Origin: JBMFOH01 sp049969715 [NCBI: bacterium]
Lineage (GTDB): Bacteria; DUMJ01
Direction: 5' to 3'
NCBI GenBank assembly: GCA_049969715.1
Contig: JBMFOH010000014.1
Span: 1 to 43,461 of the forward strand
Length of the DNA stretch: 43,461 bases
In this document: piece by piece, positions 24,378 to 32,736 of the stretch
Layout: each line of letters begins with the position of its first letter
Numbering within the stretch: position 1 is the first letter of the stretch
The notes under the pieces: generated by a model
Databases searched by the model: none
What the model was told of the DNA's origin: nothing
What the model saw: only the letters and a program-made list of their open reading frames with translations
Translations under genes and position numbers: made by a program

Positions 24378-25427
24378 CTACTTTTCAAGAGACTCCACTA
24401 TAAACCTTGTTGTCTCTTTCATAAGGTCTATATCCCTCCAACCATCTTCCTCCATAATCCTAACTATTGGTCTTAGAGGGAAATCACGTCTTACATCAAT
24501 TACTATTCCTACTTCTTGGGTATTCAACAATACTATATCACCCACTGGATATGGAGCAACACTTCTGAGAAAGGACTTAACAAGGTCATATTCAAATAGA
24601 GAGCCGTTTCCACCCATAATATACTCTACCGCCTCATTCGGAGGGTAAGCTACTCTATAAACCCTGTCAGAAGTCATTGCATCATAGACATCGGCAATAC
24701 TGGCTATTCTTGAGAATATATGGATCTCCTCACCCTTTAAACCGCGTGGATAACCACTTCCATCTAACCTTTCATGATGCTCTAGCGCCACATGACTAGA
24801 GGTGGCAGGAATATCCTCATCCTGTTCTCTTATCCTTCTATATCCATAATGGGTATGAAGCTTTACTGTCTCGTACTCCTCGATAGAGAGTTTCTCTGGC
24901 TTATCTAAGATCTCCTTTGGGATATCCAACTTCCCTATATCATGAAGCATACAACCAATCCCTAAGTCTCTCAAAAATCTTTCATTATATCCAAGATTCC
25001 TAGCTATAAGCATAGATAAAAGGGTAACACTAAGAGAATGAGAGAAGATATAGTTGTCATAACTTTTGATATCCTGAAGATTTAAGAGGATAGAACTACC
25101 ACTTAATATCTCATCTATTATCTTGTCTACTGTCTTTCTTATCGACTCTATATCTAGAGGAAGTCCCTTACAACTCCTCTCAAAATTATCAGCTATTACC
25201 TTAAGTGCTTCCATTCTTGTCTGTATACTTATAGGGTCATTAATGATTATATCTTTTGAAATCTCATCCTGTATATAAATATGAGATATACCAAGTTCTT
25301 TAAGGCGTTGTATATAACATTCAGTAAGCTTTACCCCGGTATTTATTAGTAAAGCCCCATCTTCTCTAAAAATAGGATAACCAATTATATCCCCAGGCTT
25401 AACCTTACTTATAGGTATTCTTCTCAT
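24378..25427 (-). CDS. HD-GYP domain phosphodiesterase
   Basis: This 349-residue protein has an N-terminal DUF3391-like domain (about 1-60, ISKVKPGDIIGYPIFREDG). An HD-GYP domain follows (about 120-280), with His130, the HD pair 162-163 in MLHDIGK, HHERLDGSGYPRGL (GYP 225-227) and IADVYDAMTSDR. A small C-terminal beta domain ends it. HD-GYP enzymes hydrolyse cyclic di-GMP or related dinucleotides; all metal ligands look intact. No TM and no receiver domain, so it is a soluble enzyme. Its start overlaps the pheA stop by four bases, so it is an integral member of an amino-acid operon, which is unusual. Confidence 0.93.
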   Translation of the reverse strand: MRRIPISKVKPGDIIGYPIFREDGALLINTGVKLTECYIQRLKELGISHIYIQDEISKDIIINDPISIQTRMEALKVIADNFERSCKGLPLDIESIRKTVDKIIDEILSGSSILLNLQDIKSYDNYIFSHSLSVTLLSMLIARNLGYNERFLRDLGIGCMLHDIGKLDIPKEILDKPEKLSIEEYETVKLHTHYGYRRIREQDEDIPATSSHVALEHHERLDGSGYPRGLKGEEIHIFSRIASIADVYDAMTSDRVYRVAYPPNEAVEYIMGGNGSLFEYDLVKSFLRSVAPYPVGDIVLLNTQEVGIVIDVRRDFPLRPIVRIMEEDGWRDIDLMKETTRFIVESLEK

Positions 25428-26491
25428 AGTAAACTATCTTCAGGATACGAACCTAGTATCCTATACGACCAAACGATCTCTCTTAAGGAATTCAGTGCCT
25501 CCTTTACCTTAGTATCTTCTCTATGTCCCTGAAATTCAACAAAAAAGACAAACTCCCAGAGAACCTCTCTTGAAGGTCTAGATTGAATCATAGTAAGGTT
25601 TATATCATTTTCAGCAAAGCACCTGAGGGCATTGTAAAGAGAACCTGGTTTGTGGGCAGTAGAAAACATCACCATAGTTTTATCCTTTCCTGTAACTCTA
25701 CCTTCATTATTCCTACCTATAATGAGAAATCTAGTCCTATTATTAGGGTCATCTTCTATCCTTGAGGCTAGAACCTCAAGATTAAATCTTTCAGCAGCTA
25801 CATCTGAAGCTATAGCTGCACTATTTTGGTCTTTACTTGCCATCTCCGCTGCTTTAGATGTACTATTAGTCTCTATCAATTCCGTATCGGGATAGTTATT
25901 TTCTAGATACCCTTTACACTGTCCAAATGCCTGAGGATGAGAGTATATCTTTTTTATCTCCTTTACATCAGGTCTTGCAATGAGATTATGAGAGATAGGG
26001 ATAATTATCTCCCCTATAATATTTAGAGGAGAGGTCATAAACATATCCAATGTATAATTTACTACCCCCTCAGTAGAATTCTCAATAGGAACCACGCCAA
26101 ACAGCGCCTCTTCTTTTTCTACTATGGAAAATACCTCGGGTATACTTCTTCCCGGAAAATAAAACGTATCTTTGCCGAACCTTTTCAGGGCTGCTATATG
26201 AGTAAAAGTACCTTCTGGCCCTAAGAAAGCGATCTTTAAGGTCCCTTCTAAAGCCCTAGAACTAGAGATTATTTCTCTGAATATGTTCCTCACACTTGCA
26301 TCTGGTATAGGTCCTTTATTCAGTTCTATCAATTGCTTGACCTTCATCTCTTCTCTAGATATATCTATGAATGAACTATTAGACTTTAACTTCTCTTTCC
26401 CTATTTCTATAGCAAGCTCTGCCCTCTTGTTAAGTAATTCTAGTATCTTTTCATCTATCTCATCAATGAGTTTTCTGTATTCATCAATCAT
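25424..26491 (-). CDS. pheA: bifunctional chorismate mutase / prephenate dehydratase
   Basis: This 355-residue P-protein has an AroQ chorismate mutase domain (about 1-88, [25 protein letters not shown]). The prephenate dehydratase domain (about 90-270) has IAFLGPEGTFTHIAA, PIENSTEGVVNYTLD and the T-R-F catalytic block NRTRFLIIG. An ACT domain (about 275-350) has KPGSLYNALRCFAENDINLT. It makes phenylpyruvate for phenylalanine. In the ACT domain the usual E-S-R-P reads Q-S-R-P and G-A-L-V/Y reads G-S-L-Y, positions that bind the feedback inhibitor Phe. It overlaps cimA by 8 bases and the HD-GYP gene by 4. Confidence 0.96.
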   Translation of the reverse strand: MIDEYRKLIDEIDEKILELLNKRAELAIEIGKEKLKSNSSFIDISREEMKVKQLIELNKGPIPDASVRNIFREIISSSRALEGTLKIAFLGPEGTFTHIAALKRFGKDTFYFPGRSIPEVFSIVEKEEALFGVVPIENSTEGVVNYTLDMFMTSPLNIIGEIIIPISHNLIARPDVKEIKKIYSHPQAFGQCKGYLENNYPDTELIETNSTSKAAEMASKDQNSAAIASDVAAERFNLEVLASRIEDDPNNRTRFLIIGRNNEGRVTGKDKTMVMFSTAHKPGSLYNALRCFAENDINLTMIQSRPSREVLWEFVFFVEFQGHREDTKVKEALNSLREIVWSYRILGSYPEDSLL

Positions 26492-28040
26492 TGGCTAATG
26501 TCAACCCATAAGAAAAACTATCGATCAAAGCCTTATAACTTGCCTCTAAGATATTAGAGGAAACCCCTACCGTACTCCAGGTAGTATGTCCATTAGTGGA
26601 TTCTATTAGAACCCTAACTACAGAGGCTGTACCCTGCGAACCCTCTAGAACCCTTACCTTATAATCAGTAAGTTTTATCTCAGAAAGTTGAGGAAAGAAT
26701 TTAGCTAAAGCCTTTCTAAGAGCCTTATCTAAAGCATCTACAGGACCATCCCCTTCACTTGCAGTATGTTCAAGGACCCCATCTACTGTTATCTTTACAG
26801 TGCCTTCACAGAAGATTCTATTATCTATCTTGTCTATAAAGATCCTAAATCCCTCTACCTCAAAAGGAGGTTTATACAATCCCATAGCCTCTTTCACAAG
26901 AAGTTCAAAGCTTGCTTCTGCTCCTTCAAATTCATACCCCTGATACTCCATCTCTTTTACCTTTTCTAACAGATTAGAGATATTGGGATCACCGAGGTCT
27001 ATCTCTAATCCCATCTCCTGCATCTTATAGATTATGTTAGACCTTCCAGATAGCTCTGATATCAAGATCCTTCTTCTATTTCCCACTAATTCTGGATTAA
27101 TATGCTCATAAGTAAGGGGATTCTTAAGGATAGCATTTACATGGACCCCTCCTTTGTGAGCAAATGCATAGGTTCCAACAAATGGCTGCCAGTCAAATGG
27201 AGGATTATTGGCGATATCATCTATATAGTGAGAAACCTCAAAAAGCTTCTTCAAAGACTCCTCAGGAAGACATTTTAAACCAAGTTTAAGCTGAATTATA
27301 GGAATACAAGAGCAAAGGTTAGCATTGCCACACCTCTCCCCATATCCATTTATAGTCCCTTGAATCTGAGTAAACCCCTTTTCTACAGCAACAATAGTAT
27401 TTGCCACCCCAACATCACTATCATTATGGGCGTGAATACCTAAAGGAGATAGGATATACTTTTTTACCTCATCTATTACCTGAGAAACAAAACTTGGAAG
27501 GCTTCCCCCATTAGTATCACAAAGGACAATCCAGTCAGCCCCTTGTTCTTGAGCCACCTTAAGCGTAGCTATAGCATACTGAGGATTTGCTCTAAAACCA
27601 TCAAAAAAATGCTCAGCATCAAATATTACCTCTTTACCCTTAGATTTTACGTATCCAATAGAATCACCTATCAACCTTAGGTTTTCTTCTAAGGTAGTAT
27701 GAAGGACCTCCTTAACATGTAGATCCCAGCTTTTTCCAAAGATAGCTATGCTTGGAGTCTCAGCCTCAATAAGAGCCTTTATATTTGGGTCATCTTCTAC
27801 AGACTTATCCACCCTTCTTGTACTTCCAAATGCAACAATCTTTGCATATTTCAATGGGATCTCTTTTACCTTCTTGAAATATGCCACATCTTTAGGGTTT
27901 GAACCTGGCCATCCACCTTCGATGTAATGAATACCAAGTTCATCTAATTTTCGCGTAATTTTAACTTTATCCTCAACACTGAAAGATATGCCTTCACGCT
28001 GAGAGCCGTCTCTCAACGTAGTATCATATACATATATCAT
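26484..28040 (-). CDS. cimA: (R)-citramalate synthase
   Basis: This 518-residue enzyme condenses pyruvate and acetyl-CoA to citramalate, the first step of a threonine-independent route to 2-oxobutyrate and isoleucine. It has the HMGL barrel with [32 protein letters not shown] and [31 protein letters not shown], and a C-terminal LeuA-type allosteric domain (about 390-515, [17 protein letters not shown]). The W-P-G-S-N block and overall length are of the cimA type rather than leuA. Overlaps leuB by four bases. Together with leuB and leuD here it forms most of the citramalate pathway. Confidence 0.94.
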   Translation of the reverse strand: MIYVYDTTLRDGSQREGISFSVEDKVKITRKLDELGIHYIEGGWPGSNPKDVAYFKKVKEIPLKYAKIVAFGSTRRVDKSVEDDPNIKALIEAETPSIAIFGKSWDLHVKEVLHTTLEENLRLIGDSIGYVKSKGKEVIFDAEHFFDGFRANPQYAIATLKVAQEQGADWIVLCDTNGGSLPSFVSQVIDEVKKYILSPLGIHAHNDSDVGVANTIVAVEKGFTQIQGTINGYGERCGNANLCSCIPIIQLKLGLKCLPEESLKKLFEVSHYIDDIANNPPFDWQPFVGTYAFAHKGGVHVNAILKNPLTYEHINPELVGNRRRILISELSGRSNIIYKMQEMGLEIDLGDPNISNLLEKVKEMEYQGYEFEGAEASFELLVKEAMGLYKPPFEVEGFRIFIDKIDNRIFCEGTVKITVDGVLEHTASEGDGPVDALDKALRKALAKFFPQLSEIKLTDYKVRVLEGSQGTASVVRVLIESTNGHTTWSTVGVSSNILEASYKALIDSFSYGLTLAND

Positions 28041-29113
28041 TCCTTTTCACCTTCCAGAATTAATAATACCTCTTGAACTACTAGCTCCCCCATCTTATCA
28101 GTTCCAACCTCTTCCCCCTTTATCTTAAGATCAGGGGTATGATATCCTTTCTTTAAAACATTCTCTACCCCAGTCTCTACAGCGGTAGCCAATAACTCGT
28201 TCTTAAGGGAATACCTCAGGAGCAAGGCTACTGTAAGTATAGTAGCCAAAGGATTAGCTACTCCTTTACCAGTAATATCAGGGGCAGAACCATGTATAGG
28301 TTCATACAATGCATATCTATCGCCGAGGCTAGCAGATGGAAGCATCCCTAATGAACCTAAGATAGCTCCCGCTTCATCACTCAGAATATCCCCGAACATA
28401 TTCTCTGTAACAATCACATCAAAATCCTTTGGTCTTCTTACAATCTGCATAGCACAGTTATCTACATATAGATGTTCAACATCTACTTGAGGATAATCTT
28501 TAGCCTTCTCTATAACAACCTCTCTCCAAAGTCTAGAACTTTCTAGAACATTGGCTTTATCTACAGAGGTAACCTTCTTTCTTCTGGAAAGAGACAGAGC
28601 GAAGGCCATCTTTACTATCCTTTCTATCTCATATCTATGATATATTAATGTATCTATCGCCTTCTCTTTATCTCTATATTTTGGCTCTCCAAAGTATATA
28701 CCCCCTGTAAGCTCTCTCAATATGATAAAGTCTACTCCTTCTATTATCTCAGGCTTTATAGGAGAAGCACCTGACAAAGAGGAAAAGAACTTAACAGGTC
28801 TTATATTTGCATAAACTCCAAGGTTCTTCCTCAATCCTAGTAGTGCCTGTTCAGGTCTTTTAGATACTTCAATATTATCCCATTTAGGACCACCTACCGC
28901 TCCAAGTAAAACTGCATCTGCATCTAAGGCTATATTCATAGTGCTTGCAGGTAGTGGTTCTCCATACATATCTACAGCTATCCCACCAATTAATGCCTCT
29001 TCAAATGCAAGGTTTAAACCAAATTCCTTATCTAAAACCCTTAAAAGTTTCACCCCTTCTGAGACTACCTCAGGTCCTATCCCATCTCCAGATAAAATAG
29101 CTATCTTAAACAT
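28037..29113 (-). CDS. leuB: 3-isopropylmalate dehydrogenase
   Basis: This 358-residue beta-decarboxylating dehydrogenase has [28 protein letters not shown] (substrate loop of LeuB with L-x-x-L-R), [12 protein letters not shown] (Tyr), [10 protein letters not shown] (Lys) and [14 protein letters not shown] (metal Asp). It oxidises isopropylmalate, and erythro-3-methylmalate in the citramalate route. Overlaps leuD by 8 bases and cimA by 4. No anomalies. Confidence 0.97.
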   Translation of the reverse strand: MFKIAILSGDGIGPEVVSEGVKLLRVLDKEFGLNLAFEEALIGGIAVDMYGEPLPASTMNIALDADAVLLGAVGGPKWDNIEVSKRPEQALLGLRKNLGVYANIRPVKFFSSLSGASPIKPEIIEGVDFIILRELTGGIYFGEPKYRDKEKAIDTLIYHRYEIERIVKMAFALSLSRRKKVTSVDKANVLESSRLWREVVIEKAKDYPQVDVEHLYVDNCAMQIVRRPKDFDVIVTENMFGDILSDEAGAILGSLGMLPSASLGDRYALYEPIHGSAPDITGKGVANPLATILTVALLLRYSLKNELLATAVETGVENVLKKGYHTPDLKIKGEEVGTDKMGELVVQEVLLILEGEKE

Positions 29114-29600
29114 CTATTCCAAGTCTCCTCTTAGTATAATTAGTTAACCCACCACAGTTTATAATCTCTACAAGCTGTGGTGGATATGGCTGAAATTTAT
29201 ACTCTCTTCCTGTAGTTTTATTAAGAATCTTACCAGATTCAAGAAGAATCTCTAAGATATCCCCTTCATTACATTCCCTAGATGCCTCTTCCGATATAAG
29301 AACTGGAAGTCCTACATTGATCCCATTCCTATAAAAAATCCTGGCAAAACTCTCCGCTATAACAGCACTTATTCCTACCCCAATGATTGCAAGGGGGGCG
29401 TGCTCTCTAGAACTTCCACATCCAAAGTTCCTTCCAGCCACAATGATATCTCCCTTTGATACCTTTAATGAAAATTCTGGGTCTAATCCTTCCATACAGT
29501 GTTTCCCAAGTTCATTCTTATCCTTAGTAACTAGGTATCTAGCAGGTATAATAATGTCTGTATCTATATTATCTCCAAACTTCCATACCTTACCAGCCAT
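29106..29600 (-). CDS. leuD: 3-isopropylmalate dehydratase small subunit
   Basis: This 164-residue aconitase swivel-domain subunit is of the short, archaeal-like type: [32 protein letters not shown] and [16 protein letters not shown]. The loop after ARYL reads V-T-K-D. In this group the loop after Y-L sorts isopropylmalate from homoaconitate enzymes, and Val here favours the former. I start at ATG 29600, four bases after GGAGG; the longer frame to 29657 would start upstream of the predicted transcript start. The partner large subunit leuC, usually adjacent, is missing. Confidence 0.93.
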   Translation of the reverse strand: MAGKVWKFGDNIDTDIIIPARYLVTKDKNELGKHCMEGLDPEFSLKVSKGDIIVAGRNFGCGSSREHAPLAIIGVGISAVIAESFARIFYRNGINVGLPVLISEEASRECNEGDILEILLESGKILNKTTGREYKFQPYPPQLVEIINCGGLTNYTKRRLGIDV

Positions 29601-29628
29601 ATTTACCTCCAAGAAATTATTGCATTGA

Positions 29629-29657
29629 ATTTTAACTTCTAATATACTACAAGTCAA
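29629..29657 (-). promoter_or_regulatory. promoter of the leuD-leuB-cimA-pheA operon
   Basis: On the minus strand, TTGACT (29657-29652), 17 bp, then TAAAAT (29634-29629). The start would be near 29622, giving a leader of only about 22 nt. That leaves no room for a T-box or peptide attenuator. Confidence 0.7.
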
Positions 29658-29698
29658 GAGAATTTGGTAGATAAATCCAAAAAAAGGAGGAAAGACAT

Positions 29699-30730
29699 AT
29701 GCTTGCAGCAGTACTAGAAGGAATAAAAAAGATGGTTTTAAAGGAGGTTCCTACTCCAAAGATCAGGAACAATGAAGTTCTAGTAAGGGTAAAGGCGTGT
29801 GGAATATGCCAAACAGATTACTCTGCATACACGGGAAGGAGGACAAATTGGACGCCCCCAATGATACTTGGTCATGAGATCTCAGGGGTGATAGAAAAGG
29901 TAGGGGATGAGGTAGAGAGCTGGAAATCTGGAGATGAGGTAGTATTAAGTCCTGTTATCTCCTGTGGAGAATGTGATTACTGTAGAGTAGGTCTTGGACA
30001 TTACTGTAGGAATGGAAAGGTAATAGGAGGAGAAGGACAGAAGATAGTTTTGCCAGGTGGATTTGCAGAGTATGTAGCAGTTCCTACAAGTGTACTATAT
30101 AAAAAACCTATCAATGCATCATTTGAATCTACTGCACTTTCAGAGCCATTAGCCGGGTCTTATAAGGGAATGATAGAATACTCTAATCTAAGGCTAGGAG
30201 AAGATGTGGTAATTATAGGGGCTGGAGCTATGGGACTTCTCCTCTTAGAATTAGCAGTGGCAGGAGGGGCAGGAAGAATAATAGTAGTAGACATAGTAGA
30301 TTACAGGCTTAAAAAGGCAATAGAACTTGGGGCTACCCATACTATAAACTCTAAGAAAGAGGATGTAAAAAGAAAAGTATACGAGATCATTCCGGATGGG
30401 CCCGATATAGTGTTTGAAGCTGCCGGAGTGTTAGAAGCAGCTCAGATGGCATTTGAACTTACAAGGAGAGGAACAAGGATAAATATGTTTGGAGTTATCA
30501 TCCCAGGATATATACAGGTATCTCCAGCGGAGATACACTTTAATGAGACTAGAGTAGATGCATCGTTCTCAGTAAACCCAAGGGTAATGACAAAGGCTGT
30601 TAGCCTTATAGAAAAGGGCAAGGTAGATCCAGAAAAGATTATAACCCACAGATTCCCATTAAGAGAGATCAATAAGGCATTAGAGGCTATGGAGTCTCCA
30701 GACCGTATAAAGGTGGTGATAAATCCATAA
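29699..30730 (+). CDS. zinc-dependent alcohol dehydrogenase (sorbitol/threonine dehydrogenase type)
   Basis: This 343-residue medium-chain dehydrogenase has catalytic zinc residues in KACGICQTDYSAY (Cys) and GHEISGVI (His-Glu). The structural zinc lobe is C-G-E-C-D-Y-C-x7-C. The Rossmann motif is VIIGAGAMGLL, with VVDIVDYR whose Asp favours NAD. It oxidises a polyol or secondary alcohol; the exact substrate is unknown. SD AGGAGG precedes ATG 29699. Divergent from the leu operon. A hairpin follows its stop by 7 bases. Confidence 0.93.
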   Translation: MLAAVLEGIKKMVLKEVPTPKIRNNEVLVRVKACGICQTDYSAYTGRRTNWTPPMILGHEISGVIEKVGDEVESWKSGDEVVLSPVISCGECDYCRVGLGHYCRNGKVIGGEGQKIVLPGGFAEYVAVPTSVLYKKPINASFESTALSEPLAGSYKGMIEYSNLRLGEDVVIIGAGAMGLLLLELAVAGGAGRIIVVDIVDYRLKKAIELGATHTINSKKEDVKRKVYEIIPDGPDIVFEAAGVLEAAQMAFELTRRGTRINMFGVIIPGYIQVSPAEIHFNETRVDASFSVNPRVMTKAVSLIEKGKVDPEKIITHRFPLREINKALEAMESPDRIKVVINP

Positions 30731-30801
30731 AAAATAAAAGAGCCCCGAGGGGGCTCTTCTAGGGAGGTGGGTTATGAGAGGTTACCTGGTGTTGGTGTCT
30801 T
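30726..30801 (-). ncRNA. candidate small RNA with CCACCTCCC motif
   Basis: On the minus strand a TATAAT (30813-30808) would start a transcript near 30801, ending at the terminator hairpin 30758-30738 with its U-tract, about 75 nt in all. The unpaired middle contains CCCACCTCCC, complementary to Shine-Dalgarno sequences. The -35 (CTCTTA) is weak. No protein is encoded. A plus-strand small ORF uses the same DNA and is an alternative reading. Confidence 0.3.
30738..30758. terminator. GC-rich hairpin, strong U-tract on the minus strand
   Basis: AAGAGCCCC (30738-30746) pairs perfectly with GGGGCTCTT (30750-30758) around a 3-nt loop. Read on the plus strand it is followed by CTAGGG, a poor U-tract. 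Read on the minus strand it is followed by TTTATTTTTTATGG, so it fits best as an intrinsic terminator for a leftward transcript starting between here and pyrB. Confidence 0.7.
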
Positions 30802-30833
30802 TGAACAATTATATTCTAGATGATAATTATTAA
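30774..30833 (+). CDS. possible 19-residue small ORF with perfect ribosome-binding site
   Basis: ATG 30774 is preceded by GGGAGGTGG six bases upstream. It opens 19 codons (MRGYLVLVSLNNYILDDNY) ending TAA at 30831-30833. The peptide is mildly hydrophobic in the middle. It lies after the dehydrogenase terminator-like hairpin and before the pyrB promoter, so it would be read only by read-through. Length alone gives no proof; the good SD is the only evidence. Confidence 0.3.
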   Translation: MRGYLVLVSLNNYILDDNY

Positions 30834-30876
30834 GAGAAAATTAAGATAATATTAATGTTTTGTTAAGATTTCAATT

Positions 30877-30905
30877 TTGACAACCAGAGTATTTTCTGGT
30901 ATCAT
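30877..30905 (+). promoter_or_regulatory. pyrB promoter
   Basis: TTGACA (30877-30882), 17 bp, TATCAT (30900-30905): perfect -35 and 5/6 -10. The start would be near 30912, exactly at the 5' arm of the predicted PyrR hairpin. The spacer holds an inverted repeat ACCAGA/TCTGGT (30883-30888, 30895-30900). Confidence 0.8.
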
Positions 30906-30911
30906 ACCCTT

Positions 30912-30979
30912 AACCTTTAAATCGGTTCGGTGAGGCCGAAAAGGTTTTGCCGGATCGCCTAATATAATGGAGGTGATCC
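30912..30979 (+). promoter_or_regulatory. predicted PyrR-binding hairpin plus SD-sequestering hairpin in the pyrB leader
   Basis: Hairpin 1: AACCTTT (30912-30918) pairs with AAAGGTT (30940-30946), an AAA bulge follows, then TCGG/CCGA (30922-30925, 30936-30939) closes the loop. It contains GGTTCGGTGAGGCC (30924-30937), which fits the PyrR consensus ARUCCNGNGAGGYU with a paired A-U to G-C change and a C-G to U-G wobble. Hairpin 2: GGATCGCCT (30952-30960) pairs with AGGTGATCC (30971-30979) and hides the SD. Alternative: CGGTTCGGTG (30923-30932) can pair with TGCCGGATCG (30948-30957), breaking both hairpins and freeing the SD. Control by UMP-bound PyrR is inferred. Confidence 0.6.
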
Positions 30980-30982
30980 ACA

Positions 30983-31909
30983 TTGGAAATGTTAAGAAGG
31001 AAAGATCTGTTAGATACAGACCTTCTTACAAGAGAGGAGATACTACTTATCATTAACACTGCACTTAAGATAAAAAAAGAAGGAGTAAGATCTCTATCAC
31101 TCTCTGATGAAATTGTATCCCTTCTATTTTTTGAACCTAGCACCCGTACGAGGAATTCATTTGAGATTGCAGCAAAAAGACTAGGAGCCATAGTAGTCTC
31201 TATGGATACCTCAGGAAGCAGTTTGATAAAAGGAGAGTCCGCACTTAATACTGTAAGGACCCTACAGGCTATGGGGGTAAATTATTTTGTGATAAGGCAT
31301 AGAGATTCAGGATTTCCCTATCAGATAGCCCAGAAGGTTCAGGCCTCAATCATAAATGCAGGGGATGGCACTAGAGGACATCCAACCCAAGCACTTTTAG
31401 ATGCCCTTACTATTATAGAATCAAAGGGAAATATAACTGGTAAAAAGATAATAATAGTAGGAGATATAATCCATAGTAGGGTAGCCAGGTCTAATATATG
31501 GCTATTGAAGAAATTGGAAGCCGACATCACCCTGGTAGGTCCACCAGAATTTTTACCAGAAGAATTTGAGTCTTTAGGTCTAAATATTAGCTATTCCCTA
31601 GACGAGGCAATATCTGATGCAGATATAGTTATGGGGCTTAGAATACAGAGAGAAAGGATGGAAAAGATGAGTATCTCGGTAGAAGAATACATAAAGAGGT
31701 ATCAGATAAGTACAGAAAGGCTCTTCAAAGCTAAGGATGATGTAATTGTAATGCACCCTGGTCCAGTAAATGTAGGGATAGAGATGACAGAAGAGGTCCT
31801 CTATTCTGACAGATCATTGGTAGAAAAGCAGGTAACTAATGGGGTATTCATAAGAATGGCTATTCTTAGTTTGTTAAAGGAGATGAGAGCATATGGAAGT
31901 AACTCTTAA
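30983..31909 (+). CDS. pyrB: aspartate carbamoyltransferase catalytic subunit
   Basis: This 308-residue enzyme joins carbamoyl phosphate and aspartate, the first committed step of pyrimidine synthesis. Motifs are FFEPSTRTRNSFE (carbamoyl phosphate), HPTQAL (catalytic His), LRIQRERM (aspartate-binding R-x-Q-x-E/R) and HPGPVN. The start is TTG 30983, nine bases after a full GGAGGTGATCC; the ATG six bases later has poorer spacing. No pyrI or other pyr gene follows. The leader upstream carries a predicted PyrR switch. It overlaps the aldolase gene by 17 bases. Confidence 0.96.
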   Translation: MEMLRRKDLLDTDLLTREEILLIINTALKIKKEGVRSLSLSDEIVSLLFFEPSTRTRNSFEIAAKRLGAIVVSMDTSGSSLIKGESALNTVRTLQAMGVNYFVIRHRDSGFPYQIAQKVQASIINAGDGTRGHPTQALLDALTIIESKGNITGKKIIIVGDIIHSRVARSNIWLLKKLEADITLVGPPEFLPEEFESLGLNISYSLDEAISDADIVMGLRIQRERMEKMSISVEEYIKRYQISTERLFKAKDDVIVMHPGPVNVGIEMTEEVLYSDRSLVEKQVTNGVFIRMAILSLLKEMRAYGSNS

Positions 31910-32717
31910 GGAGCTCTTGCCTAATGCCTATAGGGAACACAAGGCTATAGTGCATTTCAACATTCACACTCTAGAGGATATTGAGGCAATTATAGAGGCA
32001 GGGTATGAGTTAAATCTACCCGTTATAGTAGCCTGTACTCCTAGGGTTTTAAACACACTTGGAGGGAGAAGTATAGTAGGGGTTTATAGGTCTTTAGCAG
32101 ATTACTGTAATACTCCTATAGTATTACATCTAGACCATACTACAGAACTAAAAGATATATGGAAGGCTATAAGTGCTGGATTTACCTCAGTAATGATAGA
32201 CGGCTCGAGGTTACCATACGAAGAGAACGTCAAACTTACATCTACTGTAGTAGAGGTGTCTAAGGCAGCTGGTATCTCTGTAGAAGGAGAGATAGGGGCT
32301 GTTCCAGGAAGAGAGGACGATGCCAAGGAGTTTAAAGGGGCACTAACGGAACCAGAGGTAGCAACCTCATTTGCATTAGATACTGGAATAGATGCGTTAG
32401 CAGTGGCTATAGGAACTGCTCACGGATTCTATAAAGACCCGCCAAGGTTAGACTTTGAAAGACTAGAAAGGATAGATAGAGAGGTGAATATTCCGCTTGT
32501 TCTCCATGGAGGAACAGGGATTCCTATATCGGATATCAAGAAGGCTATATCTCTTGGTATATCTAAGGTGAACATAGGAACAGAACTGTTAGCCCTAGTT
32601 ACCAACACATATAGAGAGGCATCTAAACTTAGTTATGACGTACTTGATATAGTAAATGAGGGAAAGAAGAGACTAAAGGAAAGAGCAAAGGAATTACTAA
32701 TAGAGATAGAGGGATAA
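31893..32717 (+). CDS. class II fructose-bisphosphate/ketose aldolase
   Basis: This 274-residue zinc aldolase of the Fba/GatY/KbaY family has VLHLDHTTELKD (catalytic Asp and zinc His), SVMIDGSRLPYEEN, GISVEGEIGAVPG, AIGTAHG (zinc His) and LHGGTGIP (zinc His). The short length and E-G-E-I-G block fit either fructose- or tagatose-bisphosphate aldolase. ATG 31893 lies inside the pyrB end, with AGGAG about 10 bases before it, so it is translated from the pyrB mRNA. The glycolytic enzyme under a pyrimidine switch is odd. Confidence 0.92.
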   Translation: MEVTLKELLPNAYREHKAIVHFNIHTLEDIEAIIEAGYELNLPVIVACTPRVLNTLGGRSIVGVYRSLADYCNTPIVLHLDHTTELKDIWKAISAGFTSVMIDGSRLPYEENVKLTSTVVEVSKAAGISVEGEIGAVPGREDDAKEFKGALTEPEVATSFALDTGIDALAVAIGTAHGFYKDPPRLDFERLERIDREVNIPLVLHGGTGIPISDIKKAISLGISKVNIGTELLALVTNTYREASKLSYDVLDIVNEGKKRLKERAKELLIEIEG

Positions 32718-32736
32718 CGGGTTGAACCGTTATCCC
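32711..32736. terminator. bidirectional terminator between aldolase and transketolase genes
   Basis: GGGATAACGG (32711-32720) pairs perfectly with CCGTTATCCC (32727-32736) around a 6-nt loop; TTACTCTTTATTATTT follows on the plus strand. The stop codons of both convergent genes lie in the stem arms. Confidence 0.75.

Noticed and set aside
29600-29657. T-box or leader-peptide attenuator before leuD
   Set aside because: The predicted transcript start near 29622 leaves about 22 nt of leader, too short for either.
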